DNA of 64,000 nucleotides from Haladaptatus sp. QDMS2 (lineage in GTDB: Archaea; Halobacteriota; Halobacteria; Halobacteriales; Halococcaceae): positions 2,666,001 to 2,730,000 of the forward strand of contig NZ_CP119791.1 of the NCBI RefSeq assembly GCF_029338295.1. Reading direction: 5' to 3'. Below, in pieces: positions 27,982-37,386 of this stretch (positions are counted from its first letter, which is position 1; each line of letters starts with the position of its first letter). The translations under genes were made by a program, and so were the position numbers. Below the pieces are notes generated by a model that worked only from the letters and a program-made list of their open reading frames with translations, ran no database searches and was not told the DNA's origin.

Positions 27982-28713
27982 ATGCCTTTGCTGCCCTCCT
28001 CCCCCTCGTCCGAGGCCGGCGACGATGCCGTCCCTCGCGTCATCGGCGTCGACAGCGAGGACGCAGACGCTCTCCTCGGGGCGCTCTCCTCGGAGACCGC
28101 CCGCCGAATCCTGACGGAACTGCACGACGAACCGGCCCACCCCTCTGCGCTCGCAGCCCGTATCGACTCGTCGCTCCAGAACGTCCAGTACCACCTGGAA
28201 CGCCTCGAATCTGCGGGGGCGATTTCGGTCGTAGACACCATTTACTCGGAGAAGGGCCGTGAGATGAAGGTGTACGCTCCCGCGGACAAACCGCTGGTCA
28301 TTTTCGCCGGGCGCGAACAGGAGACCGGCGGCCTGCGAAACGCCGTCGCCCGCCTGTTCTCCGGCGTCGCGATTCTCGCGGGTGCGAGTCTCGCCGTCCA
28401 GGCGTGGGCCGGTCGAAACGGCCTGGGACTGGGCGGCGGGAGCGACGAAAGCGCGACCCAGACGGCGACGACGGCCGCCCAGACGGCAACCGCCTCGGCA
28501 GACGGAGGCGGTGCCGGCGGCTTCAGCGTTGCCGAGGCAACGACGGAGGCCACGACGGAAACGGCCACACAGACCGCAGAAGCCGCGACGTACGCGACGG
28601 ACGCCGCGACCACGGCGACACAGGGAGTTGGCCTTCCCCCCGGAGCCCTCTTCTTTGCCGGTGGGGCTATCGTGCTGCTCGCGTGGGCAGTAGTGACCTA
28701 CAGGGATAGGTAA
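27982..28713 (+). CDS. winged-helix regulator with two C-terminal membrane segments
   Basis: 243 residues. Residues 20-100 form an ArsR-like winged helix: LLGALSSETARRILTELHDE, then NVQYHLERLESAGAI as recognition helix, then a wing with GREMKVYAPADKP. A membrane helix follows (NAVARLFSGVAILAGASLAV), then an 80-residue Ala/Thr-rich, probably extracellular and glycosylated stretch, then a final membrane helix before a basic tail. This is a membrane-tethered transcription factor, able to link an outside signal to DNA. No sensory domain is otherwise visible. Confidence 0.8.
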   Translation: MPLLPSSPSSEAGDDAVPRVIGVDSEDADALLGALSSETARRILTELHDEPAHPSALAARIDSSLQNVQYHLERLESAGAISVVDTIYSEKGREMKVYAPADKPLVIFAGREQETGGLRNAVARLFSGVAILAGASLAVQAWAGRNGLGLGGGSDESATQTATTAAQTATASADGGGAGGFSVAEATTEATTETATQTAEAATYATDAATTATQGVGLPPGALFFAGGAIVLLAWAVVTYRDR

Positions 28714-28795
28714 AATCCCTCTTTGACCTTACCGAGATTACATTTGCACAGGTTGCATACAGAGAACTGCGGCTGAAAAATGCCGGCCCGTACCC

Positions 28796-28827
28796 GCTGA
28801 CGTCCGACCGTGTGGGGTCACGTCAGC
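28796..28827. terminator. strong hairpin between convergent genes
   Basis: GCTGACGT pairs with ACGTCAGC, and inside it GACC pairs with GGTC, giving about 12 bp with a 2-nt bulge. It lies between the regulator gene and the minus-strand phosphodiesterase, so it could stop transcription from both sides, although no T tract follows. Confidence 0.4.
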
Positions 28828-28912
28828 CCTCCAAACGGACCTGCTGGCCGGTCACCCAGACGCCCTCGACATCACGGTGTCGAACGGCTCGTGGCGACCA
28901 CCCAGCAGCACA

Positions 28913-29422
28913 TCATCTCTCTATCGAAAACGTGTCGAAGGCCGCCCCGGTTGGTTCGATGAGGCGGCCTTCCACGTGGTCATCGAAAACCTCGAGCTCC
29001 GCGTGCGCCGGCCGATACCAGCGCGGGTCCGCGTGGCTGCCCGGATTCAGAAACCCGATGTCACCCCGTACTTCGTAGCCCGGCTGATGGGAGTGGCCGA
29101 ATACGACGAGGTCCGCGTTCGACTGTCGTCCGAACATCGTGAGCGACGTGTCCGTGTGGCGATGGCCGTGCGTGAGGGCGATTCTGAGGCCGTCGAACTC
29201 AACGACGCGCTCTGCGGGGAGTCGCTCGCGGACGGCGCTCACGTCCGAGTTTCCGTACACCCCTTCGAGCCGCGTTGCTTCTTCCTCGAAGGCGTCGAGT
29301 GCGGCGGCGGTGTAGAAGTCGCCCGCGTGGAGCACGAGGTCGGCCTCGGCGACGGCGTCGAGCGTGCGCCCGCTGAGGCAGTGGCCCGCGTCGCCGTGGG
29401 TGTCTGAGACGACCGTAATCAT
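28913..29422 (-). CDS. YfcE-type metallophosphodiesterase
   Basis: 169 residues from ATG 29422, the usual size. All five metal-binding motifs of the calcineurin-like YfcE/MJ0936 family are present: SDTHG, LHAGDF, VYGNSD, LTHGH and FGHSH. Members use Mn2+ or similar metals to hydrolyse phosphodiesters, and the natural substrate is uncertain. An open frame continues upstream to 30457 but only as an antisense shadow of the CDF transporter, so it was cut at this start. Confidence 0.9.
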   Translation of the reverse strand: MITVVSDTHGDAGHCLSGRTLDAVAEADLVLHAGDFYTAAALDAFEEEATRLEGVYGNSDVSAVRERLPAERVVEFDGLRIALTHGHRHTDTSLTMFGRQSNADLVVFGHSHQPGYEVRGDIGFLNPGSHADPRWYRPAHAELEVFDDHVEGRLIEPTGAAFDTFSIER

Positions 29423-29494
29423 GCCGGTTACTACGCATCGGTGACACATGACTCCCCCGGAACGATTTTTGCCCCGGGATGACAGGTATCGATA

Positions 29495-30442
29495 ATGGCC
29501 GGAAGCAAATCCGTCGTCTACGCCGCTCTGTTCGCGAACGGAGCGATTTCTGTGCTCAAGTTCTTCGGCTTCCTGCTCACGGGAAGCCCCGCGATGCTCT
29601 CCGAGACGTACCACTCGATTTCCGACACCGGGAATCAAGTGTTCCTCCTCATCGGCATTCGTTACGGCGAGAAAGAAGCCAGTCGCGACCACCCCTTCGG
29701 TTACGGGAAAGCGCAGTTCTTCTACTCGTTTCTCGTGAGCGTTCTTCTGTTCGGCATCGCCGGATGGGAGAGCGCGCGCCACGGTTACGACGCCATCATG
29801 CACCCGCATGTCCCGAGCACCGGGTCTGTCACCTTGCTCGGCGCGACCGTCCCCTCCGTCTGGGTGAACTACGCAGTCCTCATCGGCGCGATTCTGTTCG
29901 AGAGTTACGCGTTCAAGAAAGCCTACGACGCGATGAAAAAGCAAATCGACCAGCACGAGTGGTCTGGCTTCCGTGAAGCGTTCAAAAAGACGAGCGACGT
30001 GACGACGCTGACGGCGCTCACCGAGGACACCATCGCGCTCGGCGGGGCCGGTATCGCCCTCGGGGGTATCTATCTCACTCGCGTGACCGGAAACCCGATT
30101 TACGACGCCACCGCCGCGCTCCTCATCGGCCTCATGCTCATGTCCTTCGCCGTCGCCCTCGCGTGGGAGAACAAGCGTCTGCTGCTCGGCGAGAGCCTCC
30201 CGATGACCGAAGAACAGGACCTGCGGGACATCGTCCGCAACTGGAAGGGCGTCGAGAAAATCGAAGACTTTCGGACGGTCTACTTCGGCCCCGAGCAGCT
30301 CATCGTGGTCGCAGACGTGGCCTTTAGAAATGGCTTCGACACCGAGGAAATCGACGATATCATCACCGAGATGGAGGACGCCCTCAAGGCCGAAGAACCG
30401 GGCGTGAAGAAGGTGTACATCGAGCCCGAAGTGCTCGAGTGA
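29495..30442 (+). CDS. cation diffusion facilitator (CDF) transporter
   Basis: A 315-residue CDF family exporter. About six membrane helices span residues 1-215. Metal-site residues appear in SETYHSISDTGNQ of helix 2 and in the helix-5 region LTEDTIALGGAGIA, and DHPFGYGKAQ precedes helix 3. The C-terminal cytosolic domain (about 220-315) has the ferredoxin-like fold of CDF regulators. It exchanges Zn2+, Mn2+ or Fe2+ for protons. The altered helix-2 motif (HSISD rather than HxxxD with two Asp) leaves the metal unclear. Confidence 0.87.
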   Translation: MAGSKSVVYAALFANGAISVLKFFGFLLTGSPAMLSETYHSISDTGNQVFLLIGIRYGEKEASRDHPFGYGKAQFFYSFLVSVLLFGIAGWESARHGYDAIMHPHVPSTGSVTLLGATVPSVWVNYAVLIGAILFESYAFKKAYDAMKKQIDQHEWSGFREAFKKTSDVTTLTALTEDTIALGGAGIALGGIYLTRVTGNPIYDATAALLIGLMLMSFAVALAWENKRLLLGESLPMTEEQDLRDIVRNWKGVEKIEDFRTVYFGPEQLIVVADVAFRNGFDTEEIDDIITEMEDALKAEEPGVKKVYIEPEVLE

Positions 30443-30511
30443 ACCGGTGGCGGCCACTTCCGTTCCGGTCGGCGAAGTGTTTTAACCGATTGCGGCGAAG
30501 TTTTTGCCAAC

Positions 30512-32686
30512 GTGGCAGACGAAGGGTACCTGCGGTTCTTCCCGTACGACGCGCCCTACGAGAACCAGCACGAGGCGATGGACCGCATCTACAACTCGCT
30601 CGCCCGCGAGCAGGACGTCCTCTTCGAGGGGGCCTGCGGGACTGGCAAGACCCTCTCTGCGCTCGTCCCTGCTCTCGAATACGCCCGCGAAACGGGCAAA
30701 ACCGTCGTCATCACGACCAACGTCCACCAGCAGATGCGTCAGTTCATCGCCGAGGCGCGGGCGATTACGCGCAAAGAACCGATTCGCGCCGTCGTGTTCA
30801 AGGGCAAACGCTCGATGTGCCACATCGACGTGGGCTACGAGGAGTGTCAGGTGCTTCGGGACACCACCCGCGAGTACGTCGAAACCGAGCAGGACAGAGA
30901 GCAGTTAGAGGACCGCCAGCAGGAACTGCTCGAAGCCAGCCAGTCGGGCGAGGAAGGGGCCGCAGAAGCGAGAAGCGCCGTCATGGACGAACTCGAAACC
31001 CTCGGCGACGACCTCGCAGACCTCGAATCGAACGTCTGTGAACACTACTACAACAACCTCACCGCGGACACGAGCGAGTTCTTCTCGTGGCTGTTCGCGG
31101 ACGTGCGCACCCCGGACGACGTGTACGACTACGCAGAGCAGCGAAAGCTGTGTGGCTACGAACTTCTGAAGGAGGGAATGGAGGGCGTCGACCTCGTCGT
31201 CTGTAACTACCACCACCTGCTTGACCCGATGATTCGCGAGCAGTTTTTCCGGTGGTTAGACCGCGACCCCGAGGACATCATCGTCGCCTTCGACGAGGCG
31301 CACAACATCGAGGACGCCGCCCGCAAACACGCCTCGAAGACGCTCACCCAGAACACGCTCGACCAGGCGCTCGACGAACTCGAAGACGCAGACGACCCGC
31401 GCAAGCAACCGGCGAAGAACGTCATCGGAGCGTTCCGCCGGGCGCTCGAAAACGTCCTCGACGACAACCTCAGCTACGGTGAGAAAAAACGCATCAAAGA
31501 GAACTGGAAAGACGTCACCATCGCCAACGACGACAGGCGCGACGATCTGACGCTCGCGTTCCTCCAGCAGTATTCCGGACAGGGCATCTCACAGGACCTA
31601 GAGCAGGCACAGGCGCTCGGGGCCGCGCTGGACCAGACGTACGAGGACAACTACAAGAACGGCGACACCACCACGCGACAGGAGTGTCAGACCCTGCAGG
31701 CCGCCCGCTTCATCGCCCTCTGGATGGAGGAAGGCGCGAAAGGCGGCCAGCATCCGGTCCTTTCGGTGCGGCGCAACGAACAGACAAACGAGGTGTACGC
31801 CCGCGCCGAACTCTACACCTGCATCCCCCAGCAGGTCACCCGGACGCTGTTCGAAGAGGTTCACGCGAGCATCCTGATGAGCGCGACTCTGCGCCCGTTC
31901 GACGTGTTCGAGGACGTGGTCGGCCTCGAAGACCCGGCGACGATGGCCTACGGCCTCCAGTTCCCCGAAGCGAACCGCCGCACGTTCGCCGTGGAGACGC
32001 CCGCACTGTTTTCGAGCGAGCGCGACAACCCCGAAACGCAGGCCGAGATTGCAGACGTGCTCAGAGACGCGATTCGGATGACGCCCGGCAACACGCTCGT
32101 CTTCTTCCCGAGTTATTCGGAGGCCGAACGCTACTTCGGGATGGTGAACGGAACGGTGGACGCGAAACTGTTCCGCGACGAGCCTGGCCAGTCGGTCGAA
32201 GAGATGCGAAAGGCGTTCTCGAGTCACGACCACGCCGCCCTCTTTACCTCGCTCTGGGGAACCTTGACCGAGGGAGTGAGCTTCGACGGCAACGACGCCC
32301 GCTCTGTCGTCGTCGTCGGCGTCCCGTACCCGCACCTGAACGACCGGATGGAGGCGGTGCAGGCGGCCTACGACGCCGCCTTCTCCGACCGTGGCCGCGA
32401 CGCTGGCTGGGAGTACGCCGTCGAGATTCCGACAGTCAGAAAGACCCGGCAGGCGCTCGGGCGCGTGATTCGGTCGCCCGAAGACTTCGGAGTGCGGGCG
32501 CTCGTGGATAAACGCTACACGGAGGCCGCCCGCCGCGACATGGGCAAGTACAGCGTGCGGGGGACGTTCCCGCCAGAAGAGCGCAGCGAGATGCTTGACA
32601 TCGCGCCGGACAAACTCAAGTTCGCGATGCTCAACTTCTACGGAGACATGGACGCCTGGGGGCCGGACGGCCCGCCCGCACCCTAG
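30512..32686 (+). CDS. XPD/DinG-like Fe-S superfamily 2 DNA helicase
   Basis: A 724-residue 5'-3' DNA helicase of the Rad3/XPD family. The Walker A motif GACGTGKT has lysine 46, the DEAH box D261-EAH is present, and ILMSATLRPF marks motif III-like region. VGVPYPHLNDR and QALGRVIRSPEDFG are motifs V-VI. Four cysteines, C103, C112, C176 and C214, fit the inserted [4Fe-4S] domain. Likely roles are DNA repair or replication-conflict resolution. A GTG start is used, with a TTTTAA TATA element about 27 nt upstream. Confidence 0.92.
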   Translation: MADEGYLRFFPYDAPYENQHEAMDRIYNSLAREQDVLFEGACGTGKTLSALVPALEYARETGKTVVITTNVHQQMRQFIAEARAITRKEPIRAVVFKGKRSMCHIDVGYEECQVLRDTTREYVETEQDREQLEDRQQELLEASQSGEEGAAEARSAVMDELETLGDDLADLESNVCEHYYNNLTADTSEFFSWLFADVRTPDDVYDYAEQRKLCGYELLKEGMEGVDLVVCNYHHLLDPMIREQFFRWLDRDPEDIIVAFDEAHNIEDAARKHASKTLTQNTLDQALDELEDADDPRKQPAKNVIGAFRRALENVLDDNLSYGEKKRIKENWKDVTIANDDRRDDLTLAFLQQYSGQGISQDLEQAQALGAALDQTYEDNYKNGDTTTRQECQTLQAARFIALWMEEGAKGGQHPVLSVRRNEQTNEVYARAELYTCIPQQVTRTLFEEVHASILMSATLRPFDVFEDVVGLEDPATMAYGLQFPEANRRTFAVETPALFSSERDNPETQAEIADVLRDAIRMTPGNTLVFFPSYSEAERYFGMVNGTVDAKLFRDEPGQSVEEMRKAFSSHDHAALFTSLWGTLTEGVSFDGNDARSVVVVGVPYPHLNDRMEAVQAAYDAAFSDRGRDAGWEYAVEIPTVRKTRQALGRVIRSPEDFGVRALVDKRYTEAARRDMGKYSVRGTFPPEERSEMLDIAPDKLKFAMLNFYGDMDAWGPDGPPAP

Positions 32687-33159
32687 GCCGGAAGCCGAAT
32701 CCTGCTCGCGACCTCGCGGTGTTTCGCGTCGAACAGTTCCAACTGCGAGACGGTCCACGTTATCGGGTCGATGTCGACGTCGAGCGACCCGCCTCGCCCG
32801 AGCGTGATGTGTGGAGTGTAGTCGTCGCCTTCGAGGCCGGCGACCGGTTCGAAGGTCGCGGCGAGGCGCTTGTGGAGTTCGACGAGGCCGGGGCTCTCGA
32901 TGGCGAGGTAGACGACCGGCCCTGGGCCGCGAGGCGGTTGCTCGAAGGAATCGATGCCCGTCACCCGCGCCTCGAAGGCGGGTGCGCCGGCGAGCGCCTG
33001 CCGAAGACGCGATTCGAGCGTGTAGAAGTCTTCGTCACCCAGCCGTTTGACGAGCAGTGTGTGGCGCTCGCGGACCCGGTCGAAGCCCACGAGCTGTGGA
33101 AAGAGGTCCGCGGCGAGGCGCGAAACCTCACCGGGAACTGGAACGTTCAGGCTGTACAC
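32683..33159 (-). CDS. 2'-5' RNA ligase-like (2H phosphoesterase) protein with an altered first motif
   Basis: A 158-residue LigT-like protein. The second motif is canonical: H117-ITLGRG preceded by DDYTP. The first reads RHTLLVKRLG at H33, one residue out of register with HxTx, so the Thr at +2 is replaced by Leu. It could be a distinct YjcG-like subfamily or have reduced activity. It overlaps the helicase 3' end by 4 nt tail-to-tail and is followed directly by a small membrane protein gene upstream on its strand. Confidence 0.8.
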   Translation of the reverse strand: MYSLNVPVPGEVSRLAADLFPQLVGFDRVRERHTLLVKRLGDEDFYTLESRLRQALAGAPAFEARVTGIDSFEQPPRGPGPVVYLAIESPGLVELHKRLAATFEPVAGLEGDDYTPHITLGRGGSLDVDIDPITWTVSQLELFDAKHREVASRIRLPA

Positions 33160-33345
33160 TCAGATAGTGTCGAGGAACCAGAGAACGATAAGCGCGATGA
33201 TGATGAGGCCCATGATAGAGCTCATGAATTCGAAGGCGAAATCGAGGACACTGAGGACGATTTCGAGGACGACCCAGACCACGACGAGGCCCAGAATGAG
33301 CTTTAGCAGGTCCTCTACGTTTATCGAACGGAGTGCATCTGACAT
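33160..33345 (-). CDS. small two-helix membrane protein (DUF7554-like)
   Basis: 61 residues from ATG 33345, with in-frame ATGs at 33348 and 33351 just upstream. A short N-terminal SDALRSINVEDLLK segment leads into hydrophobic helices LILGLVVVWVVLEIVLSV and MGLIIIALIVLWFLD. I have seen similar small haloarchaeal proteins annotated as DUF7554. Its stop abuts the LigT-like start, so they are probably cotranscribed. Confidence 0.65.
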   Translation of the reverse strand: MSDALRSINVEDLLKLILGLVVVWVVLEIVLSVLDFAFEFMSSIMGLIIIALIVLWFLDTI

Positions 33346-33506
33346 AGTCAACGTTTCTCACGATTAGATAAAAATTCTCCGGGAAATGAATGTCAGCGTG
33401 AGTGTTCACGGTGATGAGATGGCAAACGACAGTCGGGTTCCCGGGAGAAGTCAACGAAAGATTATAATGAACGATGACGTACGACTACGCGAACGGACGA
33501 GTTACC

Positions 33507-33941
33507 ATGGTACAAGTCGAATCCCTACTCCTGCCGTTGTTGATGGGGGTGTTTCTGGCTGGCGTCGTCGCCTACCTCCTTCGCAACGGACCAGTGCGGT
33601 CCCTCTCGACGCCGGACCGCGACGTGACGACCCGTCTGACCAACTTCGCACACCATCCCGCGACATGGGTGCTCGGCTTCCTCGTCCTCGCCGTGGGCTT
33701 TGGCGGCGGCATCATCCTCTACATCAGCGACGATATGGTGTCGTCGGAGGTCAACCAGGCCGTCGGCATCGTGCTGGCCGTCGCCGCGGTCGGCACGTTC
33801 GCAGGATTCCTCTTTTCTGGCGTGTACGGCTCTGCCCGCGCTCGCGGGTTGACCAGTGCACAGGCGACGATGGTCGGTGGCTGGGGCATCGCGCTCCTGT
33901 TTCTCGGCGCAATCGTCCTGAAACTCGTCACCGCCGGGTGA
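33507..33941 (+). CDS. four-helix membrane protein, unknown function
   Basis: 144 residues from ATG 33507. Four hydrophobic helices: LLLPLLMGVFLAGVVAYLL, TWVLGFLVLAVGFGGGI, VGIVLAVAAVGTFAGFLF and GIALLFLGAIVLKLV. A YGSARARGLTSAQA cytosolic loop lies between helices 3 and 4. It ends 1 nt before the convergent oxidase-cluster gene. Its location beside the cytochrome oxidase genes suggests but does not prove a respiratory link. Family not recognised. Confidence 0.65.
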   Translation: MVQVESLLLPLLMGVFLAGVVAYLLRNGPVRSLSTPDRDVTTRLTNFAHHPATWVLGFLVLAVGFGGGIILYISDDMVSSEVNQAVGIVLAVAAVGTFAGFLFSGVYGSARARGLTSAQATMVGGWGIALLFLGAIVLKLVTAG

Positions 33942-33942
33942 T

Positions 33943-34611
33943 TCACACCCGGCCGGGCCGCCAGTACAGTAGCGTCGCAGCGACGAGGAACGCCGCCGTC
34001 GAGATGTCGAGTGAGTAAATCGACGCGGAGGCGAGCAGCCCGGCCGACCCACCGACGCCCGCGACGAGCGTGGCGAGCAGGGGGAAGCTACAGGCGAGAC
34101 AAGAGACGAGGCCAAACACGGCCGAGACGGCGGCGCGGGTCGCATCGAGCAACGTGACGTAGAACAGGTAGGCGAGTGCGAGGTAGCCGATGACGCGATA
34201 CGGGATGAACGAGACGTGCCCCCACGGAGCGGTGTAGAAGACTCGCGGGCCGAAGCCCGGAGCCGACATCGTCAGTTGAAGGCCGCTCGGCAGGTGACTG
34301 TGACCCACCTGGAGCGCGGCGATTTCGACCAGTCCCGTGAGGAACGCGAGGACGAAGAAATAGACGCCCGCGATGCAGAGTGCGAGTATCCTGACGGGGC
34401 GAGTCGGCCGAATCGGCTTCGCGTGGACGACGGCCCAGAGACCCACGTTGATCCAGAGAAACGGGTAGACGAGGTAGCGATAGCTGCTCACGGTGGTCGT
34501 CGGCAGGGTGAGGTAGGCGAGCACCGCGAGGAGTTCGATGGCAAACAGCGCCGCCCAGAACGTCACGCCCATTGGCAAGGCGCGGCGGGCCTGTGCGACC
34601 GTCGGCGTCAT
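33943..34611 (-). CDS. multi-helix membrane protein in the oxidase cluster (DUF7546-like)
   Basis: 222 residues from ATG 34611, which overlaps the stop of the subunit IV-like gene by 4 nt. Six to seven hydrophobic helices. A loop reads GHSHLPSGLQLTMSAPGFGP. A late helix contains GLVSCLACSFPLLATL with two closely spaced Cys, which could bind copper or heme. As the last gene of the oxidase cluster it may be an assembly factor. The function is inferred only from position. Confidence 0.65.
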   Translation of the reverse strand: MTPTVAQARRALPMGVTFWAALFAIELLAVLAYLTLPTTTVSSYRYLVYPFLWINVGLWAVVHAKPIRPTRPVRILALCIAGVYFFVLAFLTGLVEIAALQVGHSHLPSGLQLTMSAPGFGPRVFYTAPWGHVSFIPYRVIGYLALAYLFYVTLLDATRAAVSAVFGLVSCLACSFPLLATLVAGVGGSAGLLASASIYSLDISTAAFLVAATLLYWRPGRV

Positions 34612-34868
34612 GTAATCGAGTACGACGCCGCGAGCGTCAGCGCGAGCGCGGCAAGCAACCCGATGAGCACGACCACGGTCACGGCCCGCGGTTCGGTCAA
34701 CAGGTGCTGGTAGTAGCCCGCGACGAACAGCGCCTTCACGAACGAGAGGACGATGATGACCGCGAACGCCGTCCAGTAGGCGAGGCCGGCGAATTCGATT
34801 AACACCTGTGCCGTCGCCATCACGAAGAGGACGACGTAAATCGCTGCGTAGAGTTTTGTTGAGGTCAT
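34608..34868 (-). CDS. cytochrome c oxidase subunit IV-like small protein
   Basis: 86 residues with three helices: KLYAAIYVVLFVMATAQVLIE, WTAFAVIIVLSFVKALFVAGYYQHL and VTVVVLIGLLAALALTL. The VKALFVAGYYQHL segment is typical of prokaryotic COX4/CyoD-type subunits. It lies 10 nt downstream of the fused I+III gene and overlaps the next gene. It likely stabilises subunit I-III in the membrane. Confidence 0.8.
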   Translation of the reverse strand: MTSTKLYAAIYVVLFVMATAQVLIEFAGLAYWTAFAVIIVLSFVKALFVAGYYQHLLTEPRAVTVVVLIGLLAALALTLAASYSIT

Positions 34869-34878
34869 ATTTGTTCAC

Positions 34879-37386
34879 CTACAGGATGTAGAACAGCGGG
34901 AAGAGGAACAGCCAGACGATGTCCACGAAGTGCCAGTACAGCCCGAAGTACTCGATGGACCGGCCTTCACCCATGTACGCCCCCCGCCAGGTGCGTGCGA
35001 GCAGGTAGAGGATGATGACGAGGCCGACGATGACGTGGGCCGCGTGCAGTCCCGTCGTCAGGAAGAACGTCGAGGTTCGGACGTTCGTCGAGAGCCAGAG
35101 TCCCTCGTGGAACAGTTCGACCCACTCGATACCCTTGTTGATGAGGAAGCCAATACCGAGCAGGAACGTCGCTGTAAGGGCGGCGAGCAGGCCGCGGCGA
35201 CTCTTCTTGTGGGCGGCCACGAGCGCGAGCACGATGCTGAAACTGCTCGTGAGCAAGAGGTAGGTGTTCACCAGCCCCGGGATAGGGTCGTGGGGAACTG
35301 GTTCCCACTCTACCCAGCCGAAGGCGACGCGGATGAACACGTACGACCCGATGAACGCGCCGAACAGGACGACGTCGGAGGCGAGGAAGATCCAGACCCC
35401 GAGTTTCGTGTTCTCGATGTTGGCGAAGGGCCAGCGCTCGCCCATCGGTTCCGCTGGGCCGTGGAACTCCTCTAAACCCATGTACACGAGCGCGGCGAGG
35501 CCGAGGACGAACCCGGTGACGCCGACGACAACGTAGAAGCCCCCGGCGAAGCCCGGTTCGAGTTCGCCCTGATGGAACCCGGAGAGACCGAGGAACGTAA
35601 AGAACGCCGCGACGCCGATGACGAACGGCCAGATGCTCGCGTGGCTCGCGTGGTGGTCGTGGGCATCGACGACGCCGCCGTCGGTGACCTCACCGCCGTC
35701 GGTCGCCTCGGGCGTCTTATCGAAGGTGAGGATGCCGGAGCCGTAACTCGGCGTGCCGGGGAAGTTGTCGAGCGGTGGCGGCGAAGAAACGGCCCATTCG
35801 GCCGTCGTCGCGTACGTCCACGGGTTGTCGTCTGCCTTCTCACCCGCCCAGAGGCTCGTCGTGAGGTTGTAGAACATCACGAGGAACGACGCTCCGAGGA
35901 TGAAGCCACCGACCGTCGCGAGCTGGTGCCAGGTGATGAGCGCGACGTTGTACTCGAAGACGCGCCGGGGGGTCTCCCACGCGATGAACATCGGGAAGTA
36001 GAGCAGGTTGAACCCGACGAAGTAGAGCACGAAGTGGACCTTTCCGAGGAACTCGTTGTACATCCGCCCACTCATCTTGGGGAACCAGTAGTAGAGGCCG
36101 CCGAACAGTGCCGTCACCCCACCGACCATCACGTAGTGGAAGTGAGCGACCACCCAGTAGGTACCGCGGAACTCGTAGTCGAGGACGACTGCGCCGAGGA
36201 ACACCCCGGTGATGCCGCCGATGATGAACAGCAACAGCGCCCCGAACGAGAACAGGAAGGGCGTCGTAAAGCGTATTCTCCCCTTTATCATCGTATAGAT
36301 GAGCGCGAACACCATCAGGTCGAACGGCAGCGAGATGCCGATGGTGGTCGCCATGAACAGCGTCTTAATCTGGAGGTTAATCGAGGTGAGGAACATGTGG
36401 TGCATCCACACCATGAAGCTCTGGATCGCGACGAGCACCATCGCGGCGATGAACCAGCGTCGACCCACCAGCCGTCGGCCGGTGAACGTCTGGAACGTCT
36501 CTGCCATCACGCCGAGGGCGGGGAAGAAGACGATGTACACCTCGGGGTGACCGAAGAACCAGAACAGGTGCGCCCAGAGGACGGACCCCGCCGGGTTGTC
36601 GAAGAAGTACGTCGTCCCGAGCAGGCGGTCAGAGAGCAGGATGATGAGCGCCGCGAGCAGTGCCGCGAACGCGAACAGCATCATCCAGACGGTGAGCAGG
36701 ATGGTCCAGGAGAAAAGCGGCATCCGCCGGAGGGTAAGCCCTTTCGCGCGCATCCGGTGCATCGTCGTGAGGAAGTTCACCGAGGAGACGGTGACGGAGG
36801 CGACGAACAGCATGAGCGCGAGAATCGCGGTGCTGGCCCCGACTTCGGGGGTGAACACCGGCGCGTTGAGCGGGGCGTACATCGTCCAGCCGCCCGAGAA
36901 CGTCCCCTCCTGGAAGAACGAGACGCCGAGCAGGAGGCCCGAGGCGAGGTAGAGCCAGTAAGAGAGGGAGTTGAGTCGCGGGAAGGCGAGGTCTTTCGCC
37001 CCGAGTTGCAGCGGTACGACGTAGTTCGCAAAGCCGAACGCGAGCGGCGAGAGGAACCAGAACACCATGATGAGGCCGTGCAGCGAGACCGTCTGGTTGT
37101 ACGCCGACGCAGAGAGGATGCTCGGGCCGGGCGTCCACAACTGCACGCGGATGAGCAGTGCGAGGATGCCCCCGAACACGAGGAAGAACAGCGCCGTGAC
37201 GGTGTAGAGGATCCCGATGTCCTTGTGGTTCGTCGTGACGAGCCAGCGTTTGACCGAGGAGGTGGGCGGGAGCCCCGTCTCTGTCTCTGCGGGTTCGAGG
37301 TCGCGCTCTGCGTCCGTCGTCGGCAGGCCGCCGTCGGTTTCCACCCCGTTCGCCTCGTCAGTCGTCGGTCGGTCGTCGAATGTCAT
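34879..37386 (-). CDS. coxAC: fused cytochrome c oxidase subunits I and III
   Basis: 835 residues. Residues about 50-560 are heme-copper oxidase subunit I. They include [24 protein letters not shown] with a low-spin heme His, [14 protein letters not shown] with the Cu-B His, the tyrosine and the glutamate of type A1 oxidases, MHHMF with two more Cu-B His, and HFHYVMVGG with the heme a3/a ligands. From about 600 a subunit III domain follows ([18 protein letters not shown] to [15 protein letters not shown]). It reduces O2 to water while pumping protons. Its start overlaps the coxB stop by 4 nt. Confidence 0.94.
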   Translation of the reverse strand: MTFDDRPTTDEANGVETDGGLPTTDAERDLEPAETETGLPPTSSVKRWLVTTNHKDIGILYTVTALFFLVFGGILALLIRVQLWTPGPSILSASAYNQTVSLHGLIMVFWFLSPLAFGFANYVVPLQLGAKDLAFPRLNSLSYWLYLASGLLLGVSFFQEGTFSGGWTMYAPLNAPVFTPEVGASTAILALMLFVASVTVSSVNFLTTMHRMRAKGLTLRRMPLFSWTILLTVWMMLFAFAALLAALIILLSDRLLGTTYFFDNPAGSVLWAHLFWFFGHPEVYIVFFPALGVMAETFQTFTGRRLVGRRWFIAAMVLVAIQSFMVWMHHMFLTSINLQIKTLFMATTIGISLPFDLMVFALIYTMIKGRIRFTTPFLFSFGALLLFIIGGITGVFLGAVVLDYEFRGTYWVVAHFHYVMVGGVTALFGGLYYWFPKMSGRMYNEFLGKVHFVLYFVGFNLLYFPMFIAWETPRRVFEYNVALITWHQLATVGGFILGASFLVMFYNLTTSLWAGEKADDNPWTYATTAEWAVSSPPPLDNFPGTPSYGSGILTFDKTPEATDGGEVTDGGVVDAHDHHASHASIWPFVIGVAAFFTFLGLSGFHQGELEPGFAGGFYVVVGVTGFVLGLAALVYMGLEEFHGPAEPMGERWPFANIENTKLGVWIFLASDVVLFGAFIGSYVFIRVAFGWVEWEPVPHDPIPGLVNTYLLLTSSFSIVLALVAAHKKSRRGLLAALTATFLLGIGFLINKGIEWVELFHEGLWLSTNVRTSTFFLTTGLHAAHVIVGLVIILYLLARTWRGAYMGEGRSIEYFGLYWHFVDIVWLFLFPLFYIL

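Noticed and set aside
29423-30457. N-terminal extension of the minus-strand phosphodiesterase frame to 514 residues
   Set aside because: The extension is antisense to the CDF transporter, and the true family start is the ATG at 29422.
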